Shown piece by piece: positions 9,815 to 20,000 of a stretch of DNA of 64,000 nt (positions are counted from its first letter, which is position 1; each line of letters starts with the position of its first letter). The stretch lies in contig JAEUIC010000019.1 in assembly GCA_016795285.1 (NCBI GenBank), forward strand, positions 74,442-138,441, written 5' to 3'. This DNA comes from Planctomycetota bacterium (GTDB lineage: Bacteria; Planctomycetota; B15-G4; SIAN01). The notes beneath the pieces are model-generated. The model did not search any database, was not told where the DNA came from, and saw nothing but the letters and a program-made list of their open reading frames with translations. The translations under genes were made by a program, and so were the position numbers.

Positions 9815-9863
9815 CGATCCTCGGTGCGCCCCCGCGCTCCGTCCGTCGCGCGTCAGTCGCGCG

Positions 9864-10607
9864 TCAGTCGCGCGCCGGCAGCCGGCTCACGCGACGGAAG
9901 TACTGCTCCATCCAGACGCGGTAGCGCTGCGGGAACTCCTCGACGCTGCGCCGCTGGAGCAGCTCCGCTTCCTTGTCCGGCAGCATGCCCCAGCGCCCCG
10001 ACAGGTCGGTCCGCTCGAACTCGCCGGTGGCGCCGGGCGGCGGATCGCCCTTCGCGTCGCGCTGCTCGCCCTTGTTCGGATCGGGGCCGCCCTTGTTCGG
10101 GTCGTCGTCGGCCGGCTGCTTCTCTTCCTGCCCCTTCGGCTCGGGCTTCTGGCCGCCGGGCTGATCCTGCGGCTGCTGCTGCAGCTCCTGCGGATCCTGC
10201 GAGCGCTCGCGTTCCGGCGGCTTGCCCTGCTGCCCCTGTCCGCCCTTCGGCGGCGGCTCCCCCGACTCGCCGCCCGACGGCGACTTCTGCTTCGACTCCT
10301 CCGACTTCGACATCTCGATCAGCTCGTCGAGCTGCTGCATCACCGCGCCCGACTTCGACTCCGCGTCGTCGAGCAGCTGCTGGAGCCGCTTCTGGTTGGC
10401 GGCGAGCTCGCTCTCGATCTTCTCGGGCGCCGCACCGCCGAGCAGCAGCGCGTCGATCTCCTTCATCGAGCGGCGGATGCGCAGCACGAGCTGGCGCGCC
10501 CGCTCCGCCTCGGGATCCATCGCCTGCGCGCGCGCCTCGCCGGCCGCTGCGCACGCGAACGCCGCCAACGCGGCCGCCGTGACGATCGTCCTGCTGCGCC
10601 CGTTCAT
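9864..10607 (-). CDS. Secreted Gln/Pro/Gly-rich coiled-coil protein
   Basis: A 247-residue product starts with a signal peptide (TIVTAAALAAFACAAAGEARA). A short helical segment follows (residues about 35-90, a likely coiled coil), then a low-complexity middle of Gly, Pro, Gln, Lys and Glu, and an ordered C-terminus (EFPQRYRVWMEQYFRRVSRL). Its ATG overlaps the stop of the upstream coiled-coil gene by four bases (ATGA). The stop codon lies inside an 11-bp tandem repeat (CGCGCGTCAGT). I do not recognise a family beyond similar small proteins placed beside DUF4175-like genes in this phylum. Confidence 0.8.
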   Translation of the reverse strand: MNGRSRTIVTAAALAAFACAAAGEARAQAMDPEAERARQLVLRIRRSMKEIDALLLGGAAPEKIESELAANQKRLQQLLDDAESKSGAVMQQLDELIEMSKSEESKQKSPSGGESGEPPPKGGQGQQGKPPERERSQDPQELQQQPQDQPGGQKPEPKGQEEKQPADDDPNKGGPDPNKGEQRDAKGDPPPGATGEFERTDLSGRWGMLPDKEAELLQRRSVEEFPQRYRVWMEQYFRRVSRLPARD

Positions 10608-13330
10608 CGGTCGTCTCCCTGCTCGCCCGTCGACTCCCCTTCCGCCGCGCCGTCGCCCGCGCCCTCTTCGTCCGCGCCGGCGGTCACCGACTCGACGAGC
10701 TTCTCGAAGATCTCGGTCAGCTCGGAGTGGCGGTGGCCGAGGCGCTCGAGCAGCTCGAAGCGCGCCTCGAGCAGCTCGCCGTCCTGCTCCTCGCGCGACG
10801 AGGCGCGCAGCGAGCGGACGTCGTCCTGCACGTCCTGCTCGAGGCGCTTCAGCAGGAGGAGTTCGGCGACCGGCGGCACGAGGCGCGGCTTCTGCTGACC
10901 GCCCTGCGGCGGCTGGCCGTCGCTCGGCTCCTTCTCCTCCTCCTGCGCCTTCTTCGCCTGCTCCTGGCGCCGCTTCATCTCGTCGTCGAGCGACTGCAGC
11001 AGCCGGTCGTAGCGCGACACCACGTCGGCGGCGAGCACCTGCACGAACTCGCCGGTCTCCGCGTCGCGGCCGGTCAGCCGCTCGCGCAGCTGCACGAAGT
11101 CCGACTCGTTCTTGCCGAGCACCCACGGGAAGGTCGGCGACGCCTCGCCGGCGAGCTTCTCGATCAGCGCCTGGTTCTCCTTGCTGATCGCCTCGACGTC
11201 GCCCGCGAGCTTCTCGACGCGCGGCCGCAGTCGGCGCGGCAGCTTGTCGGCGCCAGCGCGATCGGTGTCGATCGAGATCAGCCCCTGCTCGAGTTCCGCC
11301 GAGCGGGTGCGCAGCTCCTTCAGCTTCTCCTTGAGGCGGAAGAGCATCTCCTCGGAGCGCAGCTCCTGGTAGAGCTGCTCCTCCTGCTCGAGCTCCTTCT
11401 GCATCTCCTCGAGGTTCTTCTCGGCCTGCTGCTGCTGGTCGACCGCCTCCTCCTCCTCGCCTTGCTCGAGCTGCTGGCTGGCGCGCTGCATGCTGCGCTG
11501 CGCCGAGTTCGCCTGCTGCTGCCCTTGGCTCTGCTTGCGCTCCTTCATGCGCTGCATCAGGTCGCGCAGCTTCTCCTCGAGCTCCTTCTGCTCCTGCGCG
11601 AGCTTCTCCTGCTCGGCGCGCTCCTTCGCCTCGTCGCGCTGCGTCGCCTGCGCCGCCGCCTGCTCGGCCGCCGCCTTCGCCTGCGCGGCCGCCTTCTCGA
11701 GCGCCTGCTGCGCCTGCTGCTGCGGCGACTGCGCCGACTGCGGCTCGCCGCGGTTCAGCTCCGCGGTCGCCTCGCTCATCTGCTGCGCCGCCTCCTGCAG
11801 CGCCTGCTGCATCTGCTGCTGCTGCTCGGGCGAGAGGGCGCCCGGCGGCGGGGAGGCCGACGCGCCCTCCTGCGGCTTCGGGGCGGACGCGAGGCTGCGG
11901 CTCTCGCGCGCGGCGGCCTCCGTCTCGGCGCGCAGGAAGTCCTGCCGCGCGGCCCGCGCTTCCGCGGCGCGCGCCTCGGCCTGCTGCTGCGACGAGAGCG
12001 CGCGGTTCGCCTCCTCGAGCTTCTTCAACGCCTCCTTCGCCGCCGCGAGCCCCTCCTGCGCCGACTGCTCGCCGAGCCGCTGCTCGGCCTCCTCGAGCCG
12101 CTCCTTCGCCTGCTCGAGCGCCGCCTGCGCCGCGCTCGACGCCTCCTTGCGCTGCGCCGCCTGCGCGCCGGATTGCGACTCCGCGCGCTGCGCCTGCTCG
12201 GCCGCCTGCTTCGCGAGCGCCTCGGCGCGCGGCGCGAGCGCCGCTTCGGCCTCCGCCGCCGCCTTCGCCGCGCTCGGCGCATCGGGGCGCCCCTCGCCGG
12301 CGAGCGTCTTGGCGAGCGCCGCCTCCGCTTCGGCGAGCGCCTGCGCCGCCGGCTCTGGCTTCCCGTCGCGCAGCTTCGCCTCGCTCTCCTTCAGCGCCGC
12401 CGCGAGTTCGGGCGCCCGCTCGCCGAGCTCCTCGCGCGCCTCGGCGAGTCGCCCGGCCGCCTCCTCGAGCGCCTCGGTCCGCTCGCGCTCGGGCAGCGCG
12501 GCGCGGCTGCGCTCGAGCGCCCGCTTCGCCTGCGCGAGCGCCGACGGCGCAGCGCCGGCCCGCTCGCGCGCCTGCTGCTCGAGCTGCTCGACGACGGCGC
12601 GCTGCTGCTCGGCGAGCGCGGCCACTTCCTTCGCGAGCTCGCCGCGCGCGGCCGCCTCGGCGGCGCGCTCCTGCGGCGTGCCGGGCGGCTGCTCGGCGGC
12701 GGCCTCGGCCGACTCCTCGCGCAGCGCCTGCTGGCGCTCGGCCAGTTCGGCGAGCTTCTGCGCGAAGTCGGCGAGCCGCTTGGCCGGGTCGCCGACCGAC
12801 TGCTCGGTCCGTTCGCGCAGCTCGCGCTGCTCGTTGCGCAGGTCGGCCACCTCGGCGATCGACTGCTTCATCTCGAGGAGCTGCTTCTCGAGCTCGTTCA
12901 GCGCGCGCTGGTCGAGGAGCAGGTCGAGGACCGCGGAGAGGTCCTTCAGCAGCTGCTCCTGCTGCTCGGGCGACTGCAGGTTCTTCGGGTCGGAGAGCAG
13001 CTCGAGCAGCTTGTCCTTGCGCGCCTCGAGGTTGCGCGTGTCGATCTCCCCCATCGCCTTGCGCAGCAGCTCGGCCTGGCGCGCCTTGCCTTCGGCGTCG
13101 AGCTTGGCGGCGAGCCGCTCCATGCGCTTCTTCAGCGAGGAGAGGCGGTCGAAGAGCTGCGACTGGTCGTTCAGCACCCGCTCGCGCTCGTCGTCGCCGC
13201 GGGGCGCAGCGGCGCGCGCCACGAAGGGGGCGGCCGGCCAGAGCGCGGCCGCCGAGAGGAGCAGCGCCAGCGCGCGCGTGCGGCGGCGCGGCTGCGATTG
13301 CGGCGTCCGGATCGAGGGGCGGTACGTCAT
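10604..13330 (-). CDS. Very long exported Ala/Glu/Gln-rich coiled-coil protein
   Basis: A 908-residue protein with an N-terminal signal peptide or anchor (residues about 19-42). Almost the entire remainder is charged helix with heptad character: an Arg/Lys/Glu/Gln-rich stretch to residue about 250, an Ala/Glu-rich stretch to about 600, and a Gln/Glu-rich stretch with many QQQ runs. More ordered sequence follows near the C-terminus (LAADVVSRYDRLLQSLDDEM). This suggests an extended rod or scaffold in the periplasm. GGAG precedes the ATG at 13330. The upstream DUF4175-like gene ends 14 bp away and the next gene overlaps by 4 bp. Open frame also runs further upstream, but it is a shadow of the DUF4175-like gene. 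Confidence 0.85.
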   Translation of the reverse strand: MTYRPSIRTPQSQPRRRTRALALLLSAAALWPAAPFVARAAAPRGDDERERVLNDQSQLFDRLSSLKKRMERLAAKLDAEGKARQAELLRKAMGEIDTRNLEARKDKLLELLSDPKNLQSPEQQEQLLKDLSAVLDLLLDQRALNELEKQLLEMKQSIAEVADLRNEQRELRERTEQSVGDPAKRLADFAQKLAELAERQQALREESAEAAAEQPPGTPQERAAEAAARGELAKEVAALAEQQRAVVEQLEQQARERAGAAPSALAQAKRALERSRAALPERERTEALEEAAGRLAEAREELGERAPELAAALKESEAKLRDGKPEPAAQALAEAEAALAKTLAGEGRPDAPSAAKAAAEAEAALAPRAEALAKQAAEQAQRAESQSGAQAAQRKEASSAAQAALEQAKERLEEAEQRLGEQSAQEGLAAAKEALKKLEEANRALSSQQQAEARAAEARAARQDFLRAETEAAARESRSLASAPKPQEGASASPPPGALSPEQQQQMQQALQEAAQQMSEATAELNRGEPQSAQSPQQQAQQALEKAAAQAKAAAEQAAAQATQRDEAKERAEQEKLAQEQKELEEKLRDLMQRMKERKQSQGQQQANSAQRSMQRASQQLEQGEEEEAVDQQQQAEKNLEEMQKELEQEEQLYQELRSEEMLFRLKEKLKELRTRSAELEQGLISIDTDRAGADKLPRRLRPRVEKLAGDVEAISKENQALIEKLAGEASPTFPWVLGKNESDFVQLRERLTGRDAETGEFVQVLAADVVSRYDRLLQSLDDEMKRRQEQAKKAQEEEKEPSDGQPPQGGQQKPRLVPPVAELLLLKRLEQDVQDDVRSLRASSREEQDGELLEARFELLERLGHRHSELTEIFEKLVESVTAGADEEGAGDGAAEGESTGEQGDDR

Positions 13331-13344
13331 GGCCCGATCTCCGT

Positions 13345-15726
13345 TCAACGTCCACCGCCGGACGACGCGGGGGCGACGCCCTCGCGCGCGCGGCGGTTGA
13401 TCTCCTGCTGGTCGTCGACGAGTCCGCGCCAGAGGTCGAGGATCTCCTGGTAGTCCTCGAACTCCTCCATCTTCTGCAGCAGGAGCGCGTAGACCTCGAT
13501 CACCTTCTGCTGCGACGCCTGCGCGCCGCGCAGCTGCTCGAGCCGATCGGCGGGCCGGCCGGCGAGGCGCGCACCGCGCAGCTGCTCGAGCGCGCGCTGC
13601 GCGTGGGTCTCGCTCGCCTGCAAGGCGAGGTCGACCATCGCGAGCAGGTTGCCGAGCTGCTGCAGCACGCCGAACTCGCCCGCGGCGTGGGCGGCGGCGA
13701 GCTTGCCGTAGGGCGCGAAGTCGAAGTTCGGGCCGGCGTCGGCGGCCTGCAGCTCGGTCAGCAGGTAGGTGACGGCGCGTTCGGCGGTCGGCGTCGGATC
13801 GAGGCGGTTCAGCGCGAACTCGGCCGCCACCTCGCAGAGGTCGCGCGCCGCTTGCCGCGCGCTGCCGCCGACGCGCCCCTGCTCCACTTCGAGCGCCGTC
13901 AGCTCGCGCGTCTCGAGCGCGCCTTCGCCTGACGCCGGCTGCAGCGCCGCGAGCAGGGCACCGAGACCGGCCGCGCGCTCCTCCTGCGCCTTCTTCGCCG
14001 TGATCACCGTCTGCTTCACGCGCTGCTGGCGGTCGTTCAGCTTGCGCTGCTTCTCGCTGTCGCTCACCACGTCGATGCGCCGGCCGGGCGACGAGGTGAC
14101 GTTCGGCGCGGGCGCGGCGGCGCGCGCGGCGCCGTCGACCCCCTCCTGCAGCTCCTCGCGATTGTCGGCCACGTGCGCCACGTAGAGCAGCGACTCCCCC
14201 TCCGCGAGCCGGCGCATCGCCTCGCCCTTCGGCAACTCGAGCGTCGCCAAGTCGAGGAGCGCGTCGAGGACGTGCGGCTCGCCGACCCCCTGCAGGAGTT
14301 CCGGCCGCGTGCTGCCCGGCCCCTGGAGCACGACGCGGCTCTTCGCCGGATCGTCGCCGCGGACCAGCTCGAGCACCACCTCGGTCACCCCGTAGTCGTC
14401 GTCGACCAGCAGCCGGAACGGCACCACCGCGCGCGCAGTCGCCTCGAGGTCGGAGACGGCCGGCCGCGCGAGCTCGAGGACCGGCTTGCGGTCGGTGAGC
14501 ACGGTGAGCGGGTAGTCGATCGGGTGGAGGTTCTTGAAGCCGTTCTCGGCGGTGAGGTGCACGTTCAGCGTGCCCGACTCCTCGGCGATCACGCTGCCGC
14601 GCCAGAGCCCGGGCGTCTTCGCGTCGCGCACCAGCGGGCGCGCGGTGCCCGGATCGCTGTGCAGCGTGAGCGCCGCCTCCGCGACGTCGCCGCTGGTGGC
14701 GATCTCGAGGTCGAGGCGCGTGCCGGCCGGGACGGCGAAGTCCTGGCGCTCCTCGCGGATCGTCGGGCGCTGCGTGTAGGCGGGCGGCGTGATGGTGGCG
14801 ACCAGCCGCTCGACCGCGGGAGGGGCCGCCACCTCGACCACCAGCGCGATCTGGTGGCCCGGGTCGTCGCCGCCGGCGGCGGAGAGCTCCATCGGGCGCG
14901 TCGTGTTGCGGAAGCGGTAGCCGAAGTCGTCGGCGCCCCCTTCGCGCGGCGCCATGCGGATCTCCTCCGAGCCGCTGCGCCCCTCCTCGCGCACGATCAG
15001 CACCACTTCGTCGGGCACCGAGCCGCGCGCGCGCACCACGATCGGCAGGCTCGCGCCGCGCGCCACCAGCACGCGCGTCGCGCGGCCGTCGGCGTCGCGC
15101 TCGACGCGCAGGTGGGTCGACTCCGTGGCCGCCACCACGTCGAGCTCGAGGTGGGTGCGGCGCGGCCAGTCGCGATCGGCGCCGGCGAGCCGCTCGAAGA
15201 AGATCAGCGACTCGTCGCGCCGCAGCGCCACGAAGCTGCCGATCAGCAGCAGCGCCGCCGCGGCCGCGCCCGCCAGGCGGCGCAGCAGCTGCGGCGCGAA
15301 GATCGCGTCGAACGGCACGCCGGCCGCGCGCGCCGCGACCGCCGCGCGCCACTCGGCGAGCAGCGTCGGCGAGACGTCGGCGGCCGGGCCCGCCGCCGCC
15401 TCGACCTCGACCATCGACGCCAGCGCGCCGCGCAGCTCGGGATGGCGCCGCTCGACGGCGAGCGCCATGTCGCGCGCGTCGATCCGCTTGCGCAGCGGCC
15501 GCACGACGAGCTGGGCGAAGCGCAGCGCGAAGAGGAGCGCCGCCGCCACGGCGACGAAGCGGCGCGCCTCGACCGGCAGCCAGAGGAAGCGGTCGACCGC
15601 GTACTGCAGCACGAGGAAGCCGGCCGTCTCGACCGCGAGGCGCAGCGCGCCGGCGGCGAGCCAGCGGGTGCGCAGCGCGGTGCGCAGCACGGCGAGGCGG
15701 GCGGTGATGGTTGCGGCGTTCGTCAT
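13345..15726 (-). CDS. DUF4175-like membrane protein
   Basis: A 793-residue protein with a hydrophobic hairpin near the N-terminus (residues about 25-75) and a further membrane segment near residues 155-175. A long extracytoplasmic beta-rich part follows (ITPPAYTQRPTIRE, AENGFKNLHPIDYPL), then helical sequence at the C-terminus (QQEINRRAREGV). This layout fits the DUF4175 family, which is usually encoded next to MoxR/DUF58/VWA genes and coiled-coil proteins. The PPAYT segment resembles the Ig-like strand seen in that family. Function unknown. It probably anchors the two coiled-coil proteins encoded just downstream. Confidence 0.8.
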   Translation of the reverse strand: MTNAATITARLAVLRTALRTRWLAAGALRLAVETAGFLVLQYAVDRFLWLPVEARRFVAVAAALLFALRFAQLVVRPLRKRIDARDMALAVERRHPELRGALASMVEVEAAAGPAADVSPTLLAEWRAAVAARAAGVPFDAIFAPQLLRRLAGAAAAALLLIGSFVALRRDESLIFFERLAGADRDWPRRTHLELDVVAATESTHLRVERDADGRATRVLVARGASLPIVVRARGSVPDEVVLIVREEGRSGSEEIRMAPREGGADDFGYRFRNTTRPMELSAAGGDDPGHQIALVVEVAAPPAVERLVATITPPAYTQRPTIREERQDFAVPAGTRLDLEIATSGDVAEAALTLHSDPGTARPLVRDAKTPGLWRGSVIAEESGTLNVHLTAENGFKNLHPIDYPLTVLTDRKPVLELARPAVSDLEATARAVVPFRLLVDDDYGVTEVVLELVRGDDPAKSRVVLQGPGSTRPELLQGVGEPHVLDALLDLATLELPKGEAMRRLAEGESLLYVAHVADNREELQEGVDGAARAAAPAPNVTSSPGRRIDVVSDSEKQRKLNDRQQRVKQTVITAKKAQEERAAGLGALLAALQPASGEGALETRELTALEVEQGRVGGSARQAARDLCEVAAEFALNRLDPTPTAERAVTYLLTELQAADAGPNFDFAPYGKLAAAHAAGEFGVLQQLGNLLAMVDLALQASETHAQRALEQLRGARLAGRPADRLEQLRGAQASQQKVIEVYALLLQKMEEFEDYQEILDLWRGLVDDQQEINRRAREGVAPASSGGGR

Positions 15727-15769
15727 GCGGTCGTTCGCCAGTCCGGGCGCTCGCGCGGTCGCGCGCAGT

Positions 15770-17011
15770 TCAGCGCTGGAGGATCGGAAGGTAGCGGTTC
15801 GGCACCTGCAGCACGATGCAGGCGACGGCGGTCGAGAAGTTCTGCCCCGGCCCGACCGGATTGGGCCACGCGCCGTCGGCCGTCTGCGAGAAGGCGGTGC
15901 CGGTCTCGAGCAGCTCGCCCGACACCGACCGCCAGTAGCTCTCCCACCAGCGGCCGCCGGTGATGAACATCGCCTGCGCCGCGTAGTAGTGGCCGTACCA
16001 GTAGAAGTAGTGGGTGCGCCACTCGGGCCGCGAGACGCGCCGCTGCTGCTCCTGCAGGAACTCGAGGCTGCTCTTCAGGATCGAGGTGTCGTAGCGCGCC
16101 GCGTGGTAGAGCGAGGTGATGCCAGCGGCGGTCAGCGCGAACGAGGAGCGCGACATGTCCTCGTCCTGGTACTGGTAGCGGAACGCCCCCTTGCCGAGCG
16201 AGTAGTAGCCGCCCTCGTAGACGTCGTGGAAGCCCGCCCAGCCGGGATCCTCCTGCACCTGGCTCGCCAGCACGTAGTCGACCGCGCGCTCGATCGTCTC
16301 GGCCGGCACGCGGATGCCGACGTTGCGCGCGGCGCGCAGCGCCATCAGCTGGCAGACGGTGATCGACATGTCCGACTCGAGCGCGAACGGCTGGTAGCGC
16401 CACGAGCCGCGCGTGTTCTGCGAGTTCTTGATGAGGTCGACCGCCTTCTGCAGCGCGGCGCGCACCTCGTTGCTGGTCGTCTGCCCGAACACCTCGGCGA
16501 GGAAGAGCGTCGCGAAGGCGTGGTCGTACATGCGCGACTGGCGGTAGGTGATGTAGCCCTGGTCGTTCTGGTGGGCGATCAGGAACTTCACCGCGCGGTC
16601 GAGCACGACGCCGTAGGCGCCGCGGTCGGGCAGGTGGCCGCCGGCGAGGAACGCCATGCCGCAGAGCGCCGTCACGCCGATGTGCGGGACGTCGCTCTCC
16701 TGCACCGTGTAGTCCTGGTTCAGCTTGAAGCCGACGCTGCCGATCCAGCAGCCGTCGCGCTGCTGCTTGCTGGCGAGGTAGTCGAGGCCGCGCTCCACCG
16801 CCGCCACCACGCGCGGCGTGATCTCGACGGCGACGTCGTCGTCGGCGCGCGCGGGCGCGGGCGCGGGTGCAGCGGCGACGGCGCGCGCCGGGCCGCCATG
16901 CGCGAGCGGCAGCGCGAGGCTCATCGAGAGCAGCAGCCCGCACGCCAGCAGCGGCCGCACGCGCGCCGCGCGGGCCACCCGATTCCGCGGTCGCAGGACG
17001 TCTCGTGCCAT
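15770..17011 (-). CDS. Secreted alpha/alpha-toroid protein (prenyltransferase/squalene-oxidase repeats)
   Basis: The 413-residue product has a signal peptide (LLACGLLLSMSLALPLAHG) followed by six or so helical-hairpin repeats of the prenyltransferase/squalene-oxidase fold. Examples are GLDYLASKQQRDGCWIG, DHAFATLFLAEVFG and SSFALTAAGITSLYHAARY. The ATG at 17011 sits nine bases after GGAGG and five bases after the stop of the giant propeller gene, a very clear start. It is more distantly paralogous to the toroid gene at 8624-9814. A cyclase or transferase activity is not supported by any motif I can see. A binding or scaffold role outside the cytoplasm is inferred. Confidence 0.88.
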   Translation of the reverse strand: MARDVLRPRNRVARAARVRPLLACGLLLSMSLALPLAHGGPARAVAAAPAPAPARADDDVAVEITPRVVAAVERGLDYLASKQQRDGCWIGSVGFKLNQDYTVQESDVPHIGVTALCGMAFLAGGHLPDRGAYGVVLDRAVKFLIAHQNDQGYITYRQSRMYDHAFATLFLAEVFGQTTSNEVRAALQKAVDLIKNSQNTRGSWRYQPFALESDMSITVCQLMALRAARNVGIRVPAETIERAVDYVLASQVQEDPGWAGFHDVYEGGYYSLGKGAFRYQYQDEDMSRSSFALTAAGITSLYHAARYDTSILKSSLEFLQEQQRRVSRPEWRTHYFYWYGHYYAAQAMFITGGRWWESYWRSVSGELLETGTAFSQTADGAWPNPVGPGQNFSTAVACIVLQVPNRYLPILQR

Positions 17012-17016
17012 CGCTG

Positions 17017-20000
17017 TCACCTCCACCCGAGGACGCGCAACGTCGCTTCCTGCCGCAACGCGACCCACTCGCCGCTCACCACCACGTCGTCGCGCTGCCC
17101 GGGCCGGCCGCCCTCGAACGACTCGCGCGACAGCGTCCGCCCGCTCGCCTCGTCCAGCACGAGCAGCTCGGTGCGGTATCGGCCGCCCGCGTGGTACTGC
17201 AGCGCGCCAAGGAGCGCCCCGCCGCGCCGCTGCAGCCGATCGGGAAGGATGATCTGCACGGTGTTGTCGGGCACGGGCAGCCCCTCGCGCCAGAGCGAGA
17301 CGCCGTTCCCTGCCACCAACTCGAGGCGCGCCGGCTCGCCCTTCCTCCAGTCGACATAGCCCTGGACCCGCACCAGCGCTTCCTCGCCCAGCACCAGCAG
17401 GCGGCGGAACGTCTCCGCCACGTCGGGAGCGAGCAGGTTCGGCGGGCCGAGCGGCGCGCCGCTCGCGGGGTCGACCAACAGGACGCCGGCGTTGGGACTC
17501 GCGCCGCCGAGCAGGGCGAGCCCTTCGGCGGCGAGGTAGGTCGTCTTCAGCTTGTAGGCGAGCGGCAGCAGGTCGACCTCGTAGGCGCGCTCGCTGCTGT
17601 CGAGCCGCCAAGCGACCACGCGCTGCACGCCGCCCTGCCGGGCGGGCAGCTCGCCTTGCACCGGCCGCGTGTCGGGCACCACCACCAGCTGCTGCGCGGG
17701 CAGCAGGAGCGGCGGGCAGATGCCGACCGGCGCCGGCTTCGGGTCGAGCCGCCGCGCGCCGGTCACCGCATCGAACGCCTCGACCGTCTGGCCGCCGGTG
17801 CCGAACGAGGTGACCAGCGCGACGCCGCTGCTGGCCAACAGCTGTCCGGCGCGCGAGTCGGTCCCGGCGCAGCCGAGCGCGGCGACCTGCGTGCCGCTCT
17901 TCGGCTCGAGGAGCAGCAGCGTGACCGGCTCGCCCGCCTCGCCTGCGACCGGCGGCGTGCGCAACGTCACCAGCACCATGCCGTCGGTCGCCGCGAGCTC
18001 GGCGATCTCGCGGTCGAGCTCGCGCGTCCAGAGCTCGCTGCCGTCGCCGAGATCGATGCCGGTCAGCAGCGACCCGCGCTTCGCCACCACGACGCCGGCG
18101 GCGTGGACGAAGCTGAGCGCGAACTTGTTCTGGCGCGGCTCGCGCAGCGCCCGCTGCCAGCGCTGCTCGCCCGACGGCAGCGCGACGCGCGACACGGTCA
18201 GCGCGAAGCCCTGCTCGAGCGACAGCACCGCGTCGAAGCCGGCCGGCAGCGGCTCGCCGCGCAGCGGCCGCTCGGAACCGCCGAGCAGCACGCTGTTCTG
18301 CGGCAACGTGAGGGTCGCGGCCGGCTCGAGGCGCCCCGCCGCGGCAGGGCGTTCGACGAGCGGTTCGCGCAGCGCCGCGAGCTCGGCCGGCAGCGGCTCG
18401 GAGGCCCCGTCGGGCGGCGCGCTGACGGTGAGCCGCGCCACCAGCGCGCGCGCCAGCGGCAGGTTGCCGATCTCGCGCGCCGCGAAGGCGAGCTCGAGCA
18501 GCGCCGCGCGCTCGAGACCGCGCTCGGCGCGCCCGCGCAGGATCTCGGCGCCGATCGCGAGCGCGTCGAGCGGCCGGCGGGCGGCGCGCAGCAGCGCCAG
18601 CTCCTGCGCGACGTAGCTCGGCGCCGAGCGGGCGCTCGGGTAGCGGTGCAGCAGCAGCGCGAGCCGCTCGACGTCGGCGGCGGCGACCGCCGCAGCGAAG
18701 GCCGCCTCGGCGTCGCGGTCGTAGCGCTCGCGCAGGCTCGGCGGCCCCTTGGCGAACAGCGCGTCGACGCGCCGCTGCGCGACCAGCGCCGACTCGCCCG
18801 CGGCGAGCGGCTCGCTCGGCCAATCGGACTGGAGCCGCTGCAGCTCCGCGAGCGCGAGCTCGAACTCGCCGCGCTGCTCGTGGCGGTGGGCCAGCGCGAG
18901 CGCCACCCAGACGCCGATCGGGATCGGCCGCGCCGCGAGCGGCGCCACCACCACGCGCGCGGTCGGGAAGGCGTCGCGCAACCGCGCGAGCCAGGCGAGC
19001 GCCCGCTCGTCGGTGGCATCGGGCGCCACCTCGGAGAGGAGCTCCTGCACGACGTCAGCGCGCTCCTGCGGCTCGTCGGCGAGCGTCTCCGCCTCGATCA
19101 GCGCCGCGGCGTAGCGCGACTCGTCGCCGCTCTTCTTGTGCCGCGCGGCGAGCTCGAGCAGCGTCGCGCAGCGCGCCGCGCGGGCGCGCAGCAGCTCGGT
19201 CGGGGTCGCGGTGGCGGCCAGCGTGAGCGCGCGCGCGAGCGTCGCCGCCGCCGCCTCGAGCGCGCCCGACTGCCGCTCGAGGCTGCCGATGCGGGTGAGC
19301 AGCTCGAGCGATTCGCCGCGCGTCGCCTGCAGGCGCAGCTCGCGCAGCGCCTCCTCGGGATCGAAGGCGATCCGCACCGACGACTGGCCGGCGGCCACCA
19401 GCAGGTCCTGGAAGACCAGCAGGTTCTTCGCCTCGCCGGTGTACCACGCCTGGCGCGCCACCTCGCGGCCGTCGGCGGCGTCCAGCACGATGAGTTCGTC
19501 GTCGGTCGGCAGCCAGACGCGGTCGCCGGTCAGCGCCGCGGTGCCGCGCAGCTCGATCGGGCGGCTGCGCGCCAGCGTCGAGTCGGGCCAGATCCACTGC
19601 ACGCGGCCGGAGCCGCGCTCGGCGCCGGTGACGCGCCCCGCGCTGGCGTAGATCACGTGCTTCGCGGTCACGCCGATCAGCTGCGAGGAGGGGTAGTCGG
19701 TCTCGAGGCTCGCGAGCGGCCGCTCCCAGCGCGAGATGCCGGTGGCCGGATCGAGCGAGAAGAGCACGCGCGAGTCGTGCGGCGCGAAGAGCGCGAGGTC
19801 GGCGCCGGCCAGCGCGCCGCGGTTGTACCAGTGGACCGGACGCGGCTGGTTCCGGAAGTAGTTGTGCGGCTCGATGATCGGCAGCGCGTCGTACTCCTTG
19901 AGCCAGCGCAGGTCGCCGAACGCGGCGTCGACCGCGGCGACGAGGCCGACGTTGGTCGACGCGTAGAGCGTGCCGTCGTGGAACGCCGGGCAGCCGAGCG

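Noticed and set aside
9845..9875. 11-bp tandem repeat around a stop codon
   Set aside because: Only two to three copies of a GC-rich word; probably slippage, with no sign of CRISPR or regulatory use.
10727..13453. 908-residue plus-strand open frame rich in Leu and Arg
   Set aside because: It is the antisense of the Glu/Ala/Gln-rich coiled-coil gene; Leu/Arg richness follows from that.
13331..15352. Open frame extending the coiled-coil protein upstream to 1582 residues
   Set aside because: The extension is Arg/Ala low-complexity shadow of the DUF4175-like gene; the signal peptide and GGAG place the start at 13330.
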